Of a stretch of 64,000 nucleotides of DNA, positions 20,001-28,848 are shown one piece after another. Under the pieces are notes generated by a model. The model searched no databases and was not told the origin of the DNA. It saw only the letters and a list, made by a program, of their open reading frames with translations. Both the position numbers and the translations under genes were made by a program. Positions within the stretch are counted from its first letter, which is position 1. Each line of letters starts with the position of its first letter. The stretch is from NCBI GenBank assembly GCA_963818645.1, contig CAWFTF010000016.1:1-64000 (forward strand), written 5' to 3'. The stretch comes from Gp6-AA40 sp963818645. Its GTDB lineage: Bacteria; Acidobacteriota; Vicinamibacteria; Vicinamibacterales; UBA2999.

Positions 20001-20138
20001 GTGGATCTGCTGAACCTGTTCAACGCCAATACGCCGACGTCGTACCAGCAGAACTACGGCGACGGCACCCAGTATCTGCAGCCGCTGACGATCCTGAACC
20101 CACGCTTCGCGCGTTTCAACGTAACGGTGGATTTCTAA
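17086..20138 (+). pseudogene. TonB-dependent receptor, Oar-like, with three apparent frameshifts
   Basis: Starts with MIRPLFCAFLLMPSISFAQ, a signal peptide, then a carboxypeptidase-regulatory-like domain (AGVVRDSSNAVLPGVTIETS) and a plug/barrel ending RFNVTVDF. The chain passes through three more frames. Near 18260 it moves to PEGATNYSDGRDIV (one extra base). Near 19060 it moves to SRTFLDLNGNHVPDCN (one base missing). Near 19890 it moves to GQVNLLQPGTVYGERI (one base missing). Corrected, it is about 1017 residues and is a clear paralogue of the intact receptor at 33-36 kb, which fixes the joins. Start overlaps the kinase/TPR stop by four bases. Such receptors import large ligands such as glycans or peptides. 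Whether it is dead or merely mis-sequenced is open. Confidence 0.8.
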
Positions 20139-20211
20139 CGGGCGCAAGAGATCCGGCGTGCCAAGAAGCCACGTCAGGCGAAGAATGCTAATCTGCGCGT
20201 GATGTGCTCTT

Positions 20212-20367
20212 GAGAGCCCTCTCGGCTCGCTCGAAGTCGGCAAGCAGGCCGACCTCGTCGTGCTCGATCGTGACTACATGACCGTGCCTGCCGCGGAGAT
20301 CAAGCGCATTCGGCCGACGCTGACGATGGTAGGCGGCCGAGTGGTGTTCGAAGACGCGCAGCGTTGA
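20212..20367 (+). pseudogene. 3' remnant of a second amidohydrolase
   Basis: Reads ESPLGSLEVGKQADLVVL onward to a stop and matches 12996-13133 of the intact amidohydrolase: I count six differences in about 138 bases. Four are synonymous; the others change Ala to Pro and Ser to Pro. No start or upstream part remains; similarity stops abruptly at 20212. The excess of silent changes suggests that it diverged as a working gene before being cut down. Confidence 0.8.
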
Positions 20368-20388
20368 AAGGCGAAGCTGACGAGATCT

Positions 20389-20745
20389 ATGGCGAAGATG
20401 AAAGCGTACGCGGACTTCGATGATTACCTCGAAAACCAGAGCGTCAAGAACCAGGAAATCATCCGGGCGCTGCGGAGGTTCGTGAAGCGCGTCGAGCCAG
20501 GGCTGCGCGAGGCGGTGAAGTGGGGAAACGGGTGCTGGATCGGCGGGAATGGACCGGTGGCGTACGTTCACTCTGATACCGGATATGTGCAATTCGGATT
20601 CTTCAACGGGTCGTCCTTGACGGATCCGAAGGGATTGCTCGAGGGCAAAGGGCAGTACGTGCGCCACATCAAGGTTCACGACCCGTCGGGAATCGACCGG
20701 CGAGTGTTTGCGGCGCTTCTCAAGGAAGCCGCTGGCTCGCGCTAG
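20389..20745 (+). CDS. DUF1801 domain protein
   Basis: 118 residues with the DUF1801 pattern (EIIRALRRFVKRVEPGLREA, VKWGNGCWIGG, YVQFGFFNGSSL). Proteins of this fold (YdhG/YjbR neighbourhood) are small, soluble and of unknown function. It lies just after the amidohydrolase remnant and 8 bases before panE, with which it probably shares a transcript. Confidence 0.82.
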   Translation: MAKMKAYADFDDYLENQSVKNQEIIRALRRFVKRVEPGLREAVKWGNGCWIGGNGPVAYVHSDTGYVQFGFFNGSSLTDPKGLLEGKGQYVRHIKVHDPSGIDRRVFAALLKEAAGSR

Positions 20746-20753
20746 CTCAACGC

Positions 20754-21695
20754 ATGGATTCAACGTCGTGGCCCCGCGTCGCGGTTGTGGGCGCCGGAGC
20801 CGTGGGTGGCTACTTCGGCGGCATGCTCGCGCGTGCCGGTGCCCACGTCACGTTGATCGGACGGCCCAGCCACGTGGACGTCTGGAAACGCGACGGGCTG
20901 GCTCTCGATAGCATCCACTTCCAGGAGCGCATTTCCGTCGAGGCATCAACCGACATTGCGGCATCCGCGGATGCGGAGTTGGTGCTCTTCAGTGTGAAGA
21001 GCTACGACACCGAAGAGACGGCACGACAGCTTTCTCGCCACGTCGGAAGCGATGCGCTGATTGTCAGCCTTCAGAACGGCGTCGACAACGTCGAGCGCAT
21101 CAGAGCCTCGGCCGCGTTGGATCCGATCGCAGCGGTCGTGTACGTCGCGAGCTCGATGCCCGCACCGGGGCGCGTCACGCACGCCGGCCGCGGGGACCTC
21201 GTCATCGGAGACTTCCCGGGGCGCTCGGGCCCCGCACGTGACGCAGCGATCGCTCGCGTGGCGAGATGGTTCGAGACGACGGGCGTTCCATGTCGCGTCT
21301 CTCAGCATATCGACGCCGATCTCTGGACGAAGCTGATCGTCAATGCGGCCCTCAATGCCATCTCCGCCGTGGTGCAGGTCCCGTACGGCCGTCTCGTTGC
21401 AACTCCAGAGTCCCGTGAAACAGTCGGTCGGCTCGTGAACGAGTGCGTCGCAGTGGCGCGCGCCGACGGTGTGTCGATGCCGGACGTGGACTTCGTCGAG
21501 ATCGTGTTGCGCTTCGCAGAAGACAACGGGCATGTCTATTCCTCGACCGCGCGAGACCTCGCTCGCGGCACGAGGACCGAGATCGACGCGCTCAACGGGT
21601 TCGTTGTCCGCCGCGGCACCTCGCGGGGAGTCCCGACGCCGGTTAATCAGTCACTCGTTGCGCTGGTGAAATTGCGCGAGGGGCTGCAGACGTAG
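20754..21695 (+). CDS. panE: 2-dehydropantoate 2-reductase
   Basis: 313 residues; NADPH-dependent reduction of ketopantoate to pantoate on the way to pantothenate and CoA. The nucleotide site GAGAVGGYFGGMLARAG sits near the N-terminus. The conserved lysine lies in DADLWTKLIVNAALNAISAV, and the C-terminal helical domain (VYSSTARDLARGTRTEID, NGFVVRRG) is complete. ATG at 20754, 8 bases after DUF1801. ApbA/PanE paralogues of unknown substrate are common, so the exact reaction is likely but not certain. Confidence 0.85.
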   Translation: MDSTSWPRVAVVGAGAVGGYFGGMLARAGAHVTLIGRPSHVDVWKRDGLALDSIHFQERISVEASTDIAASADAELVLFSVKSYDTEETARQLSRHVGSDALIVSLQNGVDNVERIRASAALDPIAAVVYVASSMPAPGRVTHAGRGDLVIGDFPGRSGPARDAAIARVARWFETTGVPCRVSQHIDADLWTKLIVNAALNAISAVVQVPYGRLVATPESRETVGRLVNECVAVARADGVSMPDVDFVEIVLRFAEDNGHVYSSTARDLARGTRTEIDALNGFVVRRGTSRGVPTPVNQSLVALVKLREGLQT

Positions 21696-21696
21696 C

Positions 21697-21817
21697 TGGT
21701 CCTTCGTCCGTAGGCCTTGGCACTTGGTCCGTCCCTGGTCCTTTGTCCCGAGTCACAGCTTCGGGCTCGTGTCCATCAGTCACTGGACCTTGAACAAAGA
21801 ACCAAGGACCAAGGACC
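21697..21817. repeat. heptad-repeat hairpin, locus 1 (GGTCCTT unit)
   Basis: Left arm from 21699 reads in steps of seven: GGTCCTT, CGTCCGT, AGGCCTT, GGCACTT, GGTCCGT, then GGTCCTT again. Right arm, 21783-21817, reads GGACCTT, GAACAAA, GAACCAA, GGACCAA, GGACC and is its inverse. It fills the gap between the convergent panE and DUF899 genes and may terminate both. Confidence 0.7.
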
Positions 21818-21857
21818 CGCGCTCTAGAAGCACACGCTCGCGGGCATAGAGACTCCG

Positions 21858-22616
21858 TCACGCTTTCGCCTCTGCATCGCGCTTTTGGGACGCTTCTCCA
21901 GCGTCGGACACCTCGACCCACTTCGGGTTAGGCGAGGCCTCGGCGTCGTAGTTGTCGTGCCAGTTCCACCACTTGTACGGCTCTGTTTGCGGGTATCCCT
22001 CGGGCGAGTCTTCCCATTTCTCCTGGCGTCCGAGCGCTGTGATGTCGAGGTAATTCCAGGTGCTTCCCATCTGCTCGTCGCCACGGCTGTTGATGAAATA
22101 GGTGCGAAATATATTTGCGCCGTCGCGGATGAAGGCGTTCGTGCCGTGCCACTCATCCACGCCGAAGTCGATGTCGAAACTGTCCCTGATGCTGTACCAC
22201 GGCATCTTCCAGCCCATTCGTGCCTTGAGGCGGTCGATGTCGTTGTGCGGCGCGCGCGAGACGAACGCAAGCGTGGTGTCCCGCGCGTTCAGGTGGGCAA
22301 CATGAGCGACCTGGTCGGCCACGAACGAGCAACCGCGGCACGCATGCTCGGGCCAGCCGTACACGCCGGGCTCGAAAAAGGCGCGGTAGACGATCAGCTG
22401 TCGCCGGCCGTCGAACAGGTCGAGCAGGCTCGCCTTGCCCTTCTGTCCGTCGAACTCATACGACTTTTCCACGGCCAGCCATGGCATCCGCCGACGCTCA
22501 GCAGCCAGCTCGTCGCGCGCGTGCGTCAGGGCCTTCTCTTTAACCAGAAGCTGCTGGCGTGCGGCCTCCCACTCTTGCGCTGACACGACCGGAGGTGTCT
22601 TGATGTTTTTGTCCAT
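21858..22616 (-). CDS. DUF899 family thioredoxin-like protein
   Basis: 252 residues. The sequence has DUF899 landmarks: EWEAARQQLLVKEKALTHARDE, the thioredoxin-like strand and loop EHACRGCSFVADQ (a C-x2-C-like CRGC), WKMPWYSI and the C-terminal WWNWHDNYD. The family is cytosolic, often annotated as thioredoxin family or dithiol-disulfide isomerase. The open frame extends to 23180, but the ATG at 22616 has GAGGAG just upstream and starts the family homology. Role unknown; it converges with panE across the heptad hairpin. Confidence 0.85.
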   Translation of the reverse strand: MDKNIKTPPVVSAQEWEAARQQLLVKEKALTHARDELAAERRRMPWLAVEKSYEFDGQKGKASLLDLFDGRRQLIVYRAFFEPGVYGWPEHACRGCSFVADQVAHVAHLNARDTTLAFVSRAPHNDIDRLKARMGWKMPWYSIRDSFDIDFGVDEWHGTNAFIRDGANIFRTYFINSRGDEQMGSTWNYLDITALGRQEKWEDSPEGYPQTEPYKWWNWHDNYDAEASPNPKWVEVSDAGEASQKRDAEAKA

Positions 22617-22823
22617 TGGCGCTCTCCTCGTTCTCGTTGTTCTTCCTTGAGAACAAGCTAGCTCCGCAAACGAAAGCCACGTGAGTGACAAGTGTGTCGG
22701 GATTCCAGTGCGAAGCTCCGCCGCACTCTTCGTTCGAACATTCCCGCGAAGCATCGACGCAAAACTGCGACCACTCGTCGAGCCCACCCGTAGTACCTCG
22801 GCTGGCGTAGACTGGCCGCGCCG

Positions 22824-23972
22824 ATGCCGGCCGCGCTTCTGACGAATCGCTCCTTGTCCGAGCCACCGTCCGTCCTGATCGTGGGCGCAGGAATCGCGGG
22901 ACTCGCGCTTGGCCGCGCCTTGCGTGCGCGCGGGATCTCCGCGGAGATCATCGAACGCACAACGGCATGGACACCGGCGGGAACCGGCATTTACCTCCCC
23001 GCCAACGGTGTGCGTGCGCTCCAGTCGTTGGGCATTGGCGATGCGGTGACGTCTCGATCGGTCTGTATGACTTATCAACGGATTCTGGACAACCGCGGGC
23101 GGCTCCTCGCCGAGGTCGACCTCGATGCGGTGTGGGGTGCGATCGGACCATGCGTCGGGATGCGACGCGCAGACTTGCACTCCATGCTCCTCGATGGAGC
23201 CCGCGGCGTGCCGCTTCGCCTCGGCACAACGGTCATAGCGTTAACCGAGTCGCACGACGCAGTAACTGTCGTCTTTAATGACGGCGTGCAGCGCGAGTAC
23301 GACGTCGTCGTCGGCGCGGATGGCGTGCACTCGACGATCCGCCGACTCGCCTTCGAGAGTACGCCGCCGCACTATGTCGGTCAGGTCAGCTGGCGGTTTC
23401 TATCGGAACACACCCACGGCATCACGAATTGGACGGTGATGCTCGACCGCAGGCGCGCGTTTCTGACGGTACCCGTGCCTGGCGGCCTGTACTGCTACGC
23501 GGACCTCACGTGCGAGCGCATCGAGAGAGCCGAGAACGACATTACGTCCTTGCGTTCGCTGTTTCTGGATTTCGCTGCGCCGGTGGGCGCGGTCCTCGAT
23601 CGGCTCGGGAACGCCGACGCCGTCCACTTCGCGCCAATCGAAGAGGTGACTGCGGAGCCCAGTGTGACAGGGCGGATCGTGCTCATCGGAGACGCCGCGC
23701 ACTCGACCTCGCCCAACATGGCACAGGGCGCGTGCATGGCACTCGAGGATGCCCTCGTCCTCAGTGAGATGCTCGCCTCGGGCGGACGCGTCGGCGATCA
23801 ACTGCTCGCGTTTTCGCAGAGGCGGCGGGCGCGAATCCGGTGGGTGCAGCAGCGCACGCATCGGCGGGATCGCGTCCGGTCGCTTCCTGCGTCCCTGAGA
23901 AACATCGCTCTGCGCTCGTCGGCAGCGCGCATGTATCGCAACGACTATCAACCGTTGTTCTCGGAACCGTAG
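22824..23972 (+). CDS. FAD-dependent monooxygenase (aromatic hydroxylase-like)
   Basis: 382 residues of the class A flavoprotein monooxygenase fold. The dinucleotide site GAGIAGLALGRALRARG is near residue 20, the DG motif is in VVGADGVHSTIRRL, and the FAD GD motif is in LIGDAAHSTSPNMAQGACMA. Members hydroxylate aromatic or quinone-like substrates with NAD(P)H. It has no signal peptide. No pathway genes surround it, so the substrate is unknown. The gene ends 57 bases from the convergent cupin gene. Confidence 0.87.
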   Translation: MPAALLTNRSLSEPPSVLIVGAGIAGLALGRALRARGISAEIIERTTAWTPAGTGIYLPANGVRALQSLGIGDAVTSRSVCMTYQRILDNRGRLLAEVDLDAVWGAIGPCVGMRRADLHSMLLDGARGVPLRLGTTVIALTESHDAVTVVFNDGVQREYDVVVGADGVHSTIRRLAFESTPPHYVGQVSWRFLSEHTHGITNWTVMLDRRRAFLTVPVPGGLYCYADLTCERIERAENDITSLRSLFLDFAAPVGAVLDRLGNADAVHFAPIEEVTAEPSVTGRIVLIGDAAHSTSPNMAQGACMALEDALVLSEMLASGGRVGDQLLAFSQRRRARIRWVQQRTHRRDRVRSLPASLRNIALRSSAARMYRNDYQPLFSEP

Positions 23973-24029
23973 ATCCCCGAGTGGCCGTGTTCATCGGTTA
24001 CGAGAGCGACGAGCCGCCGCACCCCGGCG

Positions 24030-24530
24030 CTATCGCTGTGGCGAGTGAGGCAGGTGCAGCGACATCAACACCACGTTCCCGTCGATAGCGCTGAACCAGT
24101 GCGGCGTGCCTTCGGGCACCATGATGAAGTCACCCTTCGCGACGCGGCGTGAGACCCCACCCTCGATGCCGCTCCCCGACAGGTTCGCTGTGTTCGTGCG
24201 GTTCTCGTTGGTCAGCTTGCCGCCTGTGACGAGCGTGGCCGACCCGTCGATGACGTAGAACAACTCGGCTTCGGTTTCGTGTACCGCCGCGTTGGCAACG
24301 GCGGCGCGGTACTCGAGGCTCACATTGTACGGCGCCAGCTGAATCATCGACTGCGCAAGCAAAGCCTGGTCGCCTTTGCGTTCGGCTTTCGCTTTTGCGA
24401 TGAGCGCCGTCACGTCCGCTGCCGACACCATGGTTCGCGAAGCGGCGGCCGCGGCCGGCGCTGGCGGTTGTTGAGCGAATGCCGCAGACGCGGTCAGGAT
24501 CACGACGAAACCAGCCATCAATACGCGCAT
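24030..24530 (-). CDS. secreted cupin-domain protein
   Basis: 166 residues from the ATG at 24530, which has GGAGG five bases upstream; the frame opens 12 codons earlier, but that would spoil the signal peptide (VLMAGFVVILTASAAFAQQ). The cupin core shows metal-type motif pieces HETEAELFYVIDGSATLVTG and VPEGTPHWFSAIDG. Function unknown; it may be a periplasmic sugar or small-molecule binding or isomerising cupin. It is divergent from the next gene across 87 bases. Confidence 0.83.
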   Translation of the reverse strand: MRVLMAGFVVILTASAAFAQQPPAPAAAAASRTMVSAADVTALIAKAKAERKGDQALLAQSMIQLAPYNVSLEYRAAVANAAVHETEAELFYVIDGSATLVTGGKLTNENRTNTANLSGSGIEGGVSRRVAKGDFIMVPEGTPHWFSAIDGNVVLMSLHLPHSPQR

Positions 24531-24617
24531 GTAATCCTCCAGCCGGCGCATTGTAGCTGGTCGCACGTAGTCGCGTCTGGCCGGGAGTCAGCCTTCGCGA
24601 CAGCGTAGAATCGATCC

Positions 24618-25721
24618 ATGATCTCCTTTCGTGCCGCGGTCTCCGCCGCACTCGTCGCTTTCTTAGTGCTGTGCGGACCTTGGCTCTCGGCGCAGAGTCC
24701 AACCGATCTTGCCGGTGTGTGGACGATCAATCGCCAATTGAGCCAGTTTCCTAAGGAGGTCGGCTTCAGCGCCAGCTTCCTCCCGACGGAACCGCCGGCC
24801 GGCGGCGACCGCGCGGGACAGCGCCGCGGTGTCCAGAGCGAGACACAGGAAGGCGCGTCGCGTGTGCGCTTCCTCACCGACGAAGTGCGGCTTCCACCCG
24901 ATCGACTGACCATCGACGTCACTCCGGCGCTCGTGACGATCACACCGGATCCGGGGGCGCCACGTACCGTTCAACCCGGCCGGCGCGATCAGGAGGTGAA
25001 GATCGGCCCGATCACGGCCATCACGAACGCGTCCTGGGAAGCGAACCGCCTGACGATTGCCTACGATACCGGTGGCGGCCGAGTGATTCGCTACGCGTAT
25101 TCGGCCGGTCAGAGCCCGGCGGCGTTGATCGTGGACGTCGAGTTCATCGACGGCAGGGGTGTCGGAGACAGGGTAAGGCGCGTCTATGAGAAGGCACCGA
25201 CTGCCTCGCCGCCTTCGACATCTGCCGCGCCGCGTGACGTTGCTCCGCCGCCGGTAACGTTTCCGGCGTCATCCCCATCGGCTTCCGCACCCGTTGATCA
25301 GCGTCCCGACGCCGCCCTCAAGGGACTCAATCGTCTCGGTGTCGTGGTGGAAGGCCTCGGTGCGGATGCCGCGAAGTGCGGCTTGAAACAGGAGGCACTC
25401 GAGACGGCGATCACCAAGCGGCTGATGGACGCCGGCTTTCGTGTCGTTCGAGACTCCGACGACGACACGTATCTGTATGTGAACATCAACACGGTCACGG
25501 CCTCGGCCGCCCTGTGTGTATCGCGCTACGACGTGACGCTGTACTCACATACCACGGCGCAACTGACGCACACCGCATCGACGGTACTGCTGCAGGTGGA
25601 ATTGCTGCACAAGGGAGGTCTTACAGGCGGGGGCCCTGGGGTGCACGCGGATGGCGTGTTGAAGAGCGTGCTCGAGTACGTCGATCAGTTCTCGACGCGC
25701 GTTCGCGACGCAAACAAGTAG
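24618..25721 (+). CDS. secreted protein of unknown function with two domains
   Basis: 367 residues. Signal peptide about 1-26 (LVAFLVLCGPWLSA). The N-terminal half starts LAGVWTINRQLSQFPKEVG, a lipocalin-like opening common in acidobacterial secreted proteins. A Pro/Ala/Ser linker (PPSTSAAPRDVAPPPV) leads to a C-terminal domain (LNRLGVVVEGLGADAAKCGL, ITKRLMDAGFRVVRDSDDDT) that resembles the alpha/beta fold of secreted proteins that bind or assemble at the envelope. I do not recognise a family. The barrel gene that follows is 81 bases away. Confidence 0.7.
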   Translation: MISFRAAVSAALVAFLVLCGPWLSAQSPTDLAGVWTINRQLSQFPKEVGFSASFLPTEPPAGGDRAGQRRGVQSETQEGASRVRFLTDEVRLPPDRLTIDVTPALVTITPDPGAPRTVQPGRRDQEVKIGPITAITNASWEANRLTIAYDTGGGRVIRYAYSAGQSPAALIVDVEFIDGRGVGDRVRRVYEKAPTASPPSTSAAPRDVAPPPVTFPASSPSASAPVDQRPDAALKGLNRLGVVVEGLGADAAKCGLKQEALETAITKRLMDAGFRVVRDSDDDTYLYVNINTVTASAALCVSRYDVTLYSHTTAQLTHTASTVLLQVELLHKGGLTGGGPGVHADGVLKSVLEYVDQFSTRVRDANK

Positions 25722-25802
25722 AAGAACCAGTTCCTGGATCGACTCTTGTTTTTTGAGATCGGAGAGACCCGAGACTGTTGTAGGCTAGTTCGAAAGTCTG
25801 CC

Positions 25803-27023
25803 GTGGGTCCAAACCGTCTCTCTGCCAACGTTGTCGCGCTGTTAACCATCGTCGCGCTCCTTCTCACGTCGCACGACGGGCGCGCGCAGACCCCCGACCC
25901 TGCCACTCGCACCGGCGCGCTCGAGCAGGCGCAGGCGGAAAAGGTCAAGTTGCTTGCCCCGCAGGAACCCGAGAAGTTCGAGCGGCTGACGGGGAGAGCC
26001 GAGGCCATGCTCACCCGCGGCGGTAATCACTGGTATCCGTATTTCGAGAACTCGTACTCCGGTGGCGGGTTTCCGTTCGGCGCCGGCTACTCGTGGTTCG
26101 TCGGCTCGTACAAGACACTGGACGTGCGTGGCAGCATCACGCCGTCCGGTTACAAGCTGGCTGAATCGGAGTTCCTCAATCCGAGGATTTTCAACCGCCG
26201 CGGACGGCTGGCGCTGCATGGCGGGTGGCGCGAAGCCACCGAGGTGCCCTTCTATGGGCTCGGCGACACACGCGCCGACAACCGCGTGAGCTATGGGTTC
26301 AAGCAGCCCTACGTGTCCGGCCTGCTCAACCTGAAGCCGACGCGCAAGCTCCTCGTGGTCAGCGGCGGCATCGAATACACCCAGTGGAAGCTGCAGCGGG
26401 GCGAGGGAGCCTTCCCGTCGATCGACGATATTTTCGACGCCGAGGCCCTGGCCGGCATTGGCGCGAAGGTCAACTACCTGCACACGCAGGTGGGGGTCGC
26501 GCTCGATTGGCGCCAGTCGGAGGAGTATGCGCGTCGCGGCGGGTATTACGGGATCACCGTGCACGAGTACAACGATGACGATGATCAGTTCGGCTTCCGC
26601 GAAGTCCAGTACGAGGCGATTCAGCACGTCCCGATCCTGCGCGAGGCCTGGGTGCTGTCGTTTCGTGGTCGCGTGACGACGTCCTCGGCCAAGACCGATC
26701 AGCGCGTGCCGTTTTTCATGACGCCCTCGCTCGGGAGCGGTTCGACGCTGCGTGCCTATCCCACGCGGCGTTTTCGCGGTGAAGACACGCTGCTCCTGCA
26801 GGCGGAATGGCGGATCATGGTCAACCGCTTCATGGATACCGCCATCTTCTACGACGCCGGCAAGGCCGTCCAAGACGAAGGGGATCTGGACTTTGACCAT
26901 TTGAAGACCGACGGCGGGTTTGGTGTTCGATTCCATGCGCCCTTCCGCACGCTGCTGCGCACGGACGTGGCGAAAGGGAGCGAAGGCTGGCGGTTCATCG
27001 CGTCGGTCGGGCCTGTTTTCTGA
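25803..27023 (+). CDS. Omp85-superfamily surface-antigen barrel without POTRA domains
   Basis: From the GTG at 25803 this is a 406-residue protein with a signal peptide (ANVVALLTIVALLLTSHDGRAQ), a short helical stretch, then a barrel with aromatic strands (HWYPYFENSYSGGGFPFGAG). The loop-6 region reads GSGSTLRAYPTRRFRGEDTL, which corresponds to the VRGF segment of bacterial surface antigen barrels, and the end is FIASVGPVF. A longer TTG start (25746) would add 19 polar residues. There are no POTRAs, so it is not a canonical assembly factor. The partner gene starts 8 bases downstream. Confidence 0.72.
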   Translation: MGPNRLSANVVALLTIVALLLTSHDGRAQTPDPATRTGALEQAQAEKVKLLAPQEPEKFERLTGRAEAMLTRGGNHWYPYFENSYSGGGFPFGAGYSWFVGSYKTLDVRGSITPSGYKLAESEFLNPRIFNRRGRLALHGGWREATEVPFYGLGDTRADNRVSYGFKQPYVSGLLNLKPTRKLLVVSGGIEYTQWKLQRGEGAFPSIDDIFDAEALAGIGAKVNYLHTQVGVALDWRQSEEYARRGGYYGITVHEYNDDDDQFGFREVQYEAIQHVPILREAWVLSFRGRVTTSSAKTDQRVPFFMTPSLGSGSTLRAYPTRRFRGEDTLLLQAEWRIMVNRFMDTAIFYDAGKAVQDEGDLDFDHLKTDGGFGVRFHAPFRTLLRTDVAKGSEGWRFIASVGPVF

Positions 27024-27031
27024 GGCGAATC

Positions 27032-28738
27032 ATGATGACCCTAGTCGCACGCGCCCGCGTGACACGAGTGCTCATCGCGGCCGCGCTCGTCGCCGCCACC
27101 GCCGGCGTCCTCGGCGTGCCGGGGCAGACCGCGGCGCCGCGGTTCTATCCGGACGATCCGATCGCACGCGAACCGGAGTCCCAGGATGCGTCGACGGCCA
27201 AGGTCTACGAAATCGAACAGATGTACGAGATGGTGCGCAACCTGTTCGTGACGCCGGACTACAAGCCCTCCGGCGCACGGGCGGCGAACATCAACACCAT
27301 CGATGAGGTGCCCGACTCGAGCTGGTTCACCAACCGCGTCGGTTCGAAGCCGATCACGATCGAGGCGCTGGTCAAAGGGCCGATCGAAGGCGCGCCGCCA
27401 GACCCGTCGCACTGGGTGCTCACCCGGGAAAAGACGACCGGGGCGCACCCCGGCTTCACCGCGAGGGACGCCTCCGGGGGCACGTGGTTCCTCGAGTTCG
27501 ATCCGCCCTACTTCGCGGAAGGCGCGACGGGGGCGGTCGAAGTGGCCACGAAGATCTTCTGGGGCCTCGGATACCACCAGGTGGAAAGCTTTCTCACCAC
27601 GTTCGATCCGAAGAAGGCGTCCATCGATCCGGAAGCGTCACTGCGCCGGCCATCGGGCAAGCGGACACCCTTCAGACAGGATGACGTGAACGCGATTCTC
27701 GAACGCGTGCACCGGAACAAGGACGGCACCTATCGCGTGATTGCCGGCCGCTTGATCGGCGGCAAGGTCCTCGGCAATTTCACCTTCGACGGCTCACGCA
27801 CGGACGACCCCAATGACATCGTGCCGCACGAACGACGTCGTGAGCTTCGCGCGCTGCGCGTGTTCGGTGCCTGGACCAACCTGACCGACCTCAAGTCCGC
27901 CAACACGCTCGACAGCCTCGTGACGGTGAACGGCCGGTCGACCGTCAAGCACTTCCTGCAGGATGTCGGATCGACCTTCGGGATGTGCAACGAGCTGTAC
28001 GAGTGGGACCTGAGCTACGAGAACTTCGTTCAGGGAGACACCACGTGGCGCCGGTTGGCCTCCTTCGGGTTTGCGCTGAGCCCGTGGCAGACCGTCGACT
28101 ATGTCGAATACCCCGCGGTCGGAAAATTCGAAGGTGACGTCTTCGATCCGAGGAAGTGGCGGCCACAGACGACGACCGTGGCGTACCTCGAGATGCGCGA
28201 CGACGATGCGTTCTGGGCAGCGCGCCGGGTCGTCGCCTTCTCCGACGAGATGATCAGGGCGGCGGTGCACACCGGCCAGTTCAGCAATCCCGACGCAGAA
28301 AAGTACCTGGCCGACGTGCTGATCAAGCGCAAGAAGAAGATTGCCGAAGCGTATCTGCCGGCCATCAATCCGATCGTCGAGCCGCGACTCGATGGGAACG
28401 GCCGCCTGACGTTCGCCAACGCGGCGGTCGACGCCGGCGTGGCGAAGCCCCCCGCGAGCTACGTCGCGTCGTGGTCGTCGTTCGACAACACCACCAACGA
28501 GAGCAAGCCGATCGCGGAAACCACGAGCGCCACGCCTGCGATACAAGCGCCCGCCGGCCTTCCAACGATGCCCGGCAGCTTCGTGGCTATCGACATCTCC
28601 GCCAACGACACCGCACACCCGACGTGGAAGACGCCGATCCGGACTCACTTCCGGCGGGATGGCGCGACGTGGACGCTGGTGGGACTCGAACGACTGCCTG
28701 AAAACGTGCCCACGAATCCGACGGCCGCCCGTCGTTAG
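27032..28738 (+). CDS. conserved secreted protein of unknown function, partner of the barrel
   Basis: 568 residues with a signal peptide (VLIAAALVAATAGVLG). The sequence is soluble, alpha/beta in character and rich in Asp and Trp: VPDSSWFTNRVGSKPITIEA, GTWFLEFDPPYFAEGATGAV, GRLIGGKVLGNFTFDGSRTD, ALRVFGAWTNLTDLKSANTL. The last two recall a kinase-like fold, but I would not assign one. Coupled tightly to the barrel gene (8 bases), so the two probably act together at the outer membrane. I do not recognise the family. Confidence 0.75.
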   Translation: MMTLVARARVTRVLIAAALVAATAGVLGVPGQTAAPRFYPDDPIAREPESQDASTAKVYEIEQMYEMVRNLFVTPDYKPSGARAANINTIDEVPDSSWFTNRVGSKPITIEALVKGPIEGAPPDPSHWVLTREKTTGAHPGFTARDASGGTWFLEFDPPYFAEGATGAVEVATKIFWGLGYHQVESFLTTFDPKKASIDPEASLRRPSGKRTPFRQDDVNAILERVHRNKDGTYRVIAGRLIGGKVLGNFTFDGSRTDDPNDIVPHERRRELRALRVFGAWTNLTDLKSANTLDSLVTVNGRSTVKHFLQDVGSTFGMCNELYEWDLSYENFVQGDTTWRRLASFGFALSPWQTVDYVEYPAVGKFEGDVFDPRKWRPQTTTVAYLEMRDDDAFWAARRVVAFSDEMIRAAVHTGQFSNPDAEKYLADVLIKRKKKIAEAYLPAINPIVEPRLDGNGRLTFANAAVDAGVAKPPASYVASWSSFDNTTNESKPIAETTSATPAIQAPAGLPTMPGSFVAIDISANDTAHPTWKTPIRTHFRRDGATWTLVGLERLPENVPTNPTAARR

Positions 28739-28848
28739 GCGTACAGAGACACCGTGCGCGCCTTGCCCACCCAAACCCTAGCGTTTTGCATTGTACGTAG
28801 TGCGTCGTCGCTCGATCGTGCCGGTCGCGGCGGCTCATCGGGGCGAGT

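Noticed and set aside
21697..21817. CRISPR array at the heptad repeats
   Set aside because: Units are 7 bp, contiguous and degenerate, with no unique spacers; no cas genes are present.
22617..23180. N-terminal extension of the DUF899 protein to 23180
   Set aside because: The extra 188 codons are antisense to the FAD monooxygenase and Arg/Ser-rich; the ATG at 22616 has a good ribosome site.
24531..24566. Earlier start for the cupin gene
   Set aside because: Adds 12 charged residues before the signal peptide and skips a perfectly placed GGAGG.
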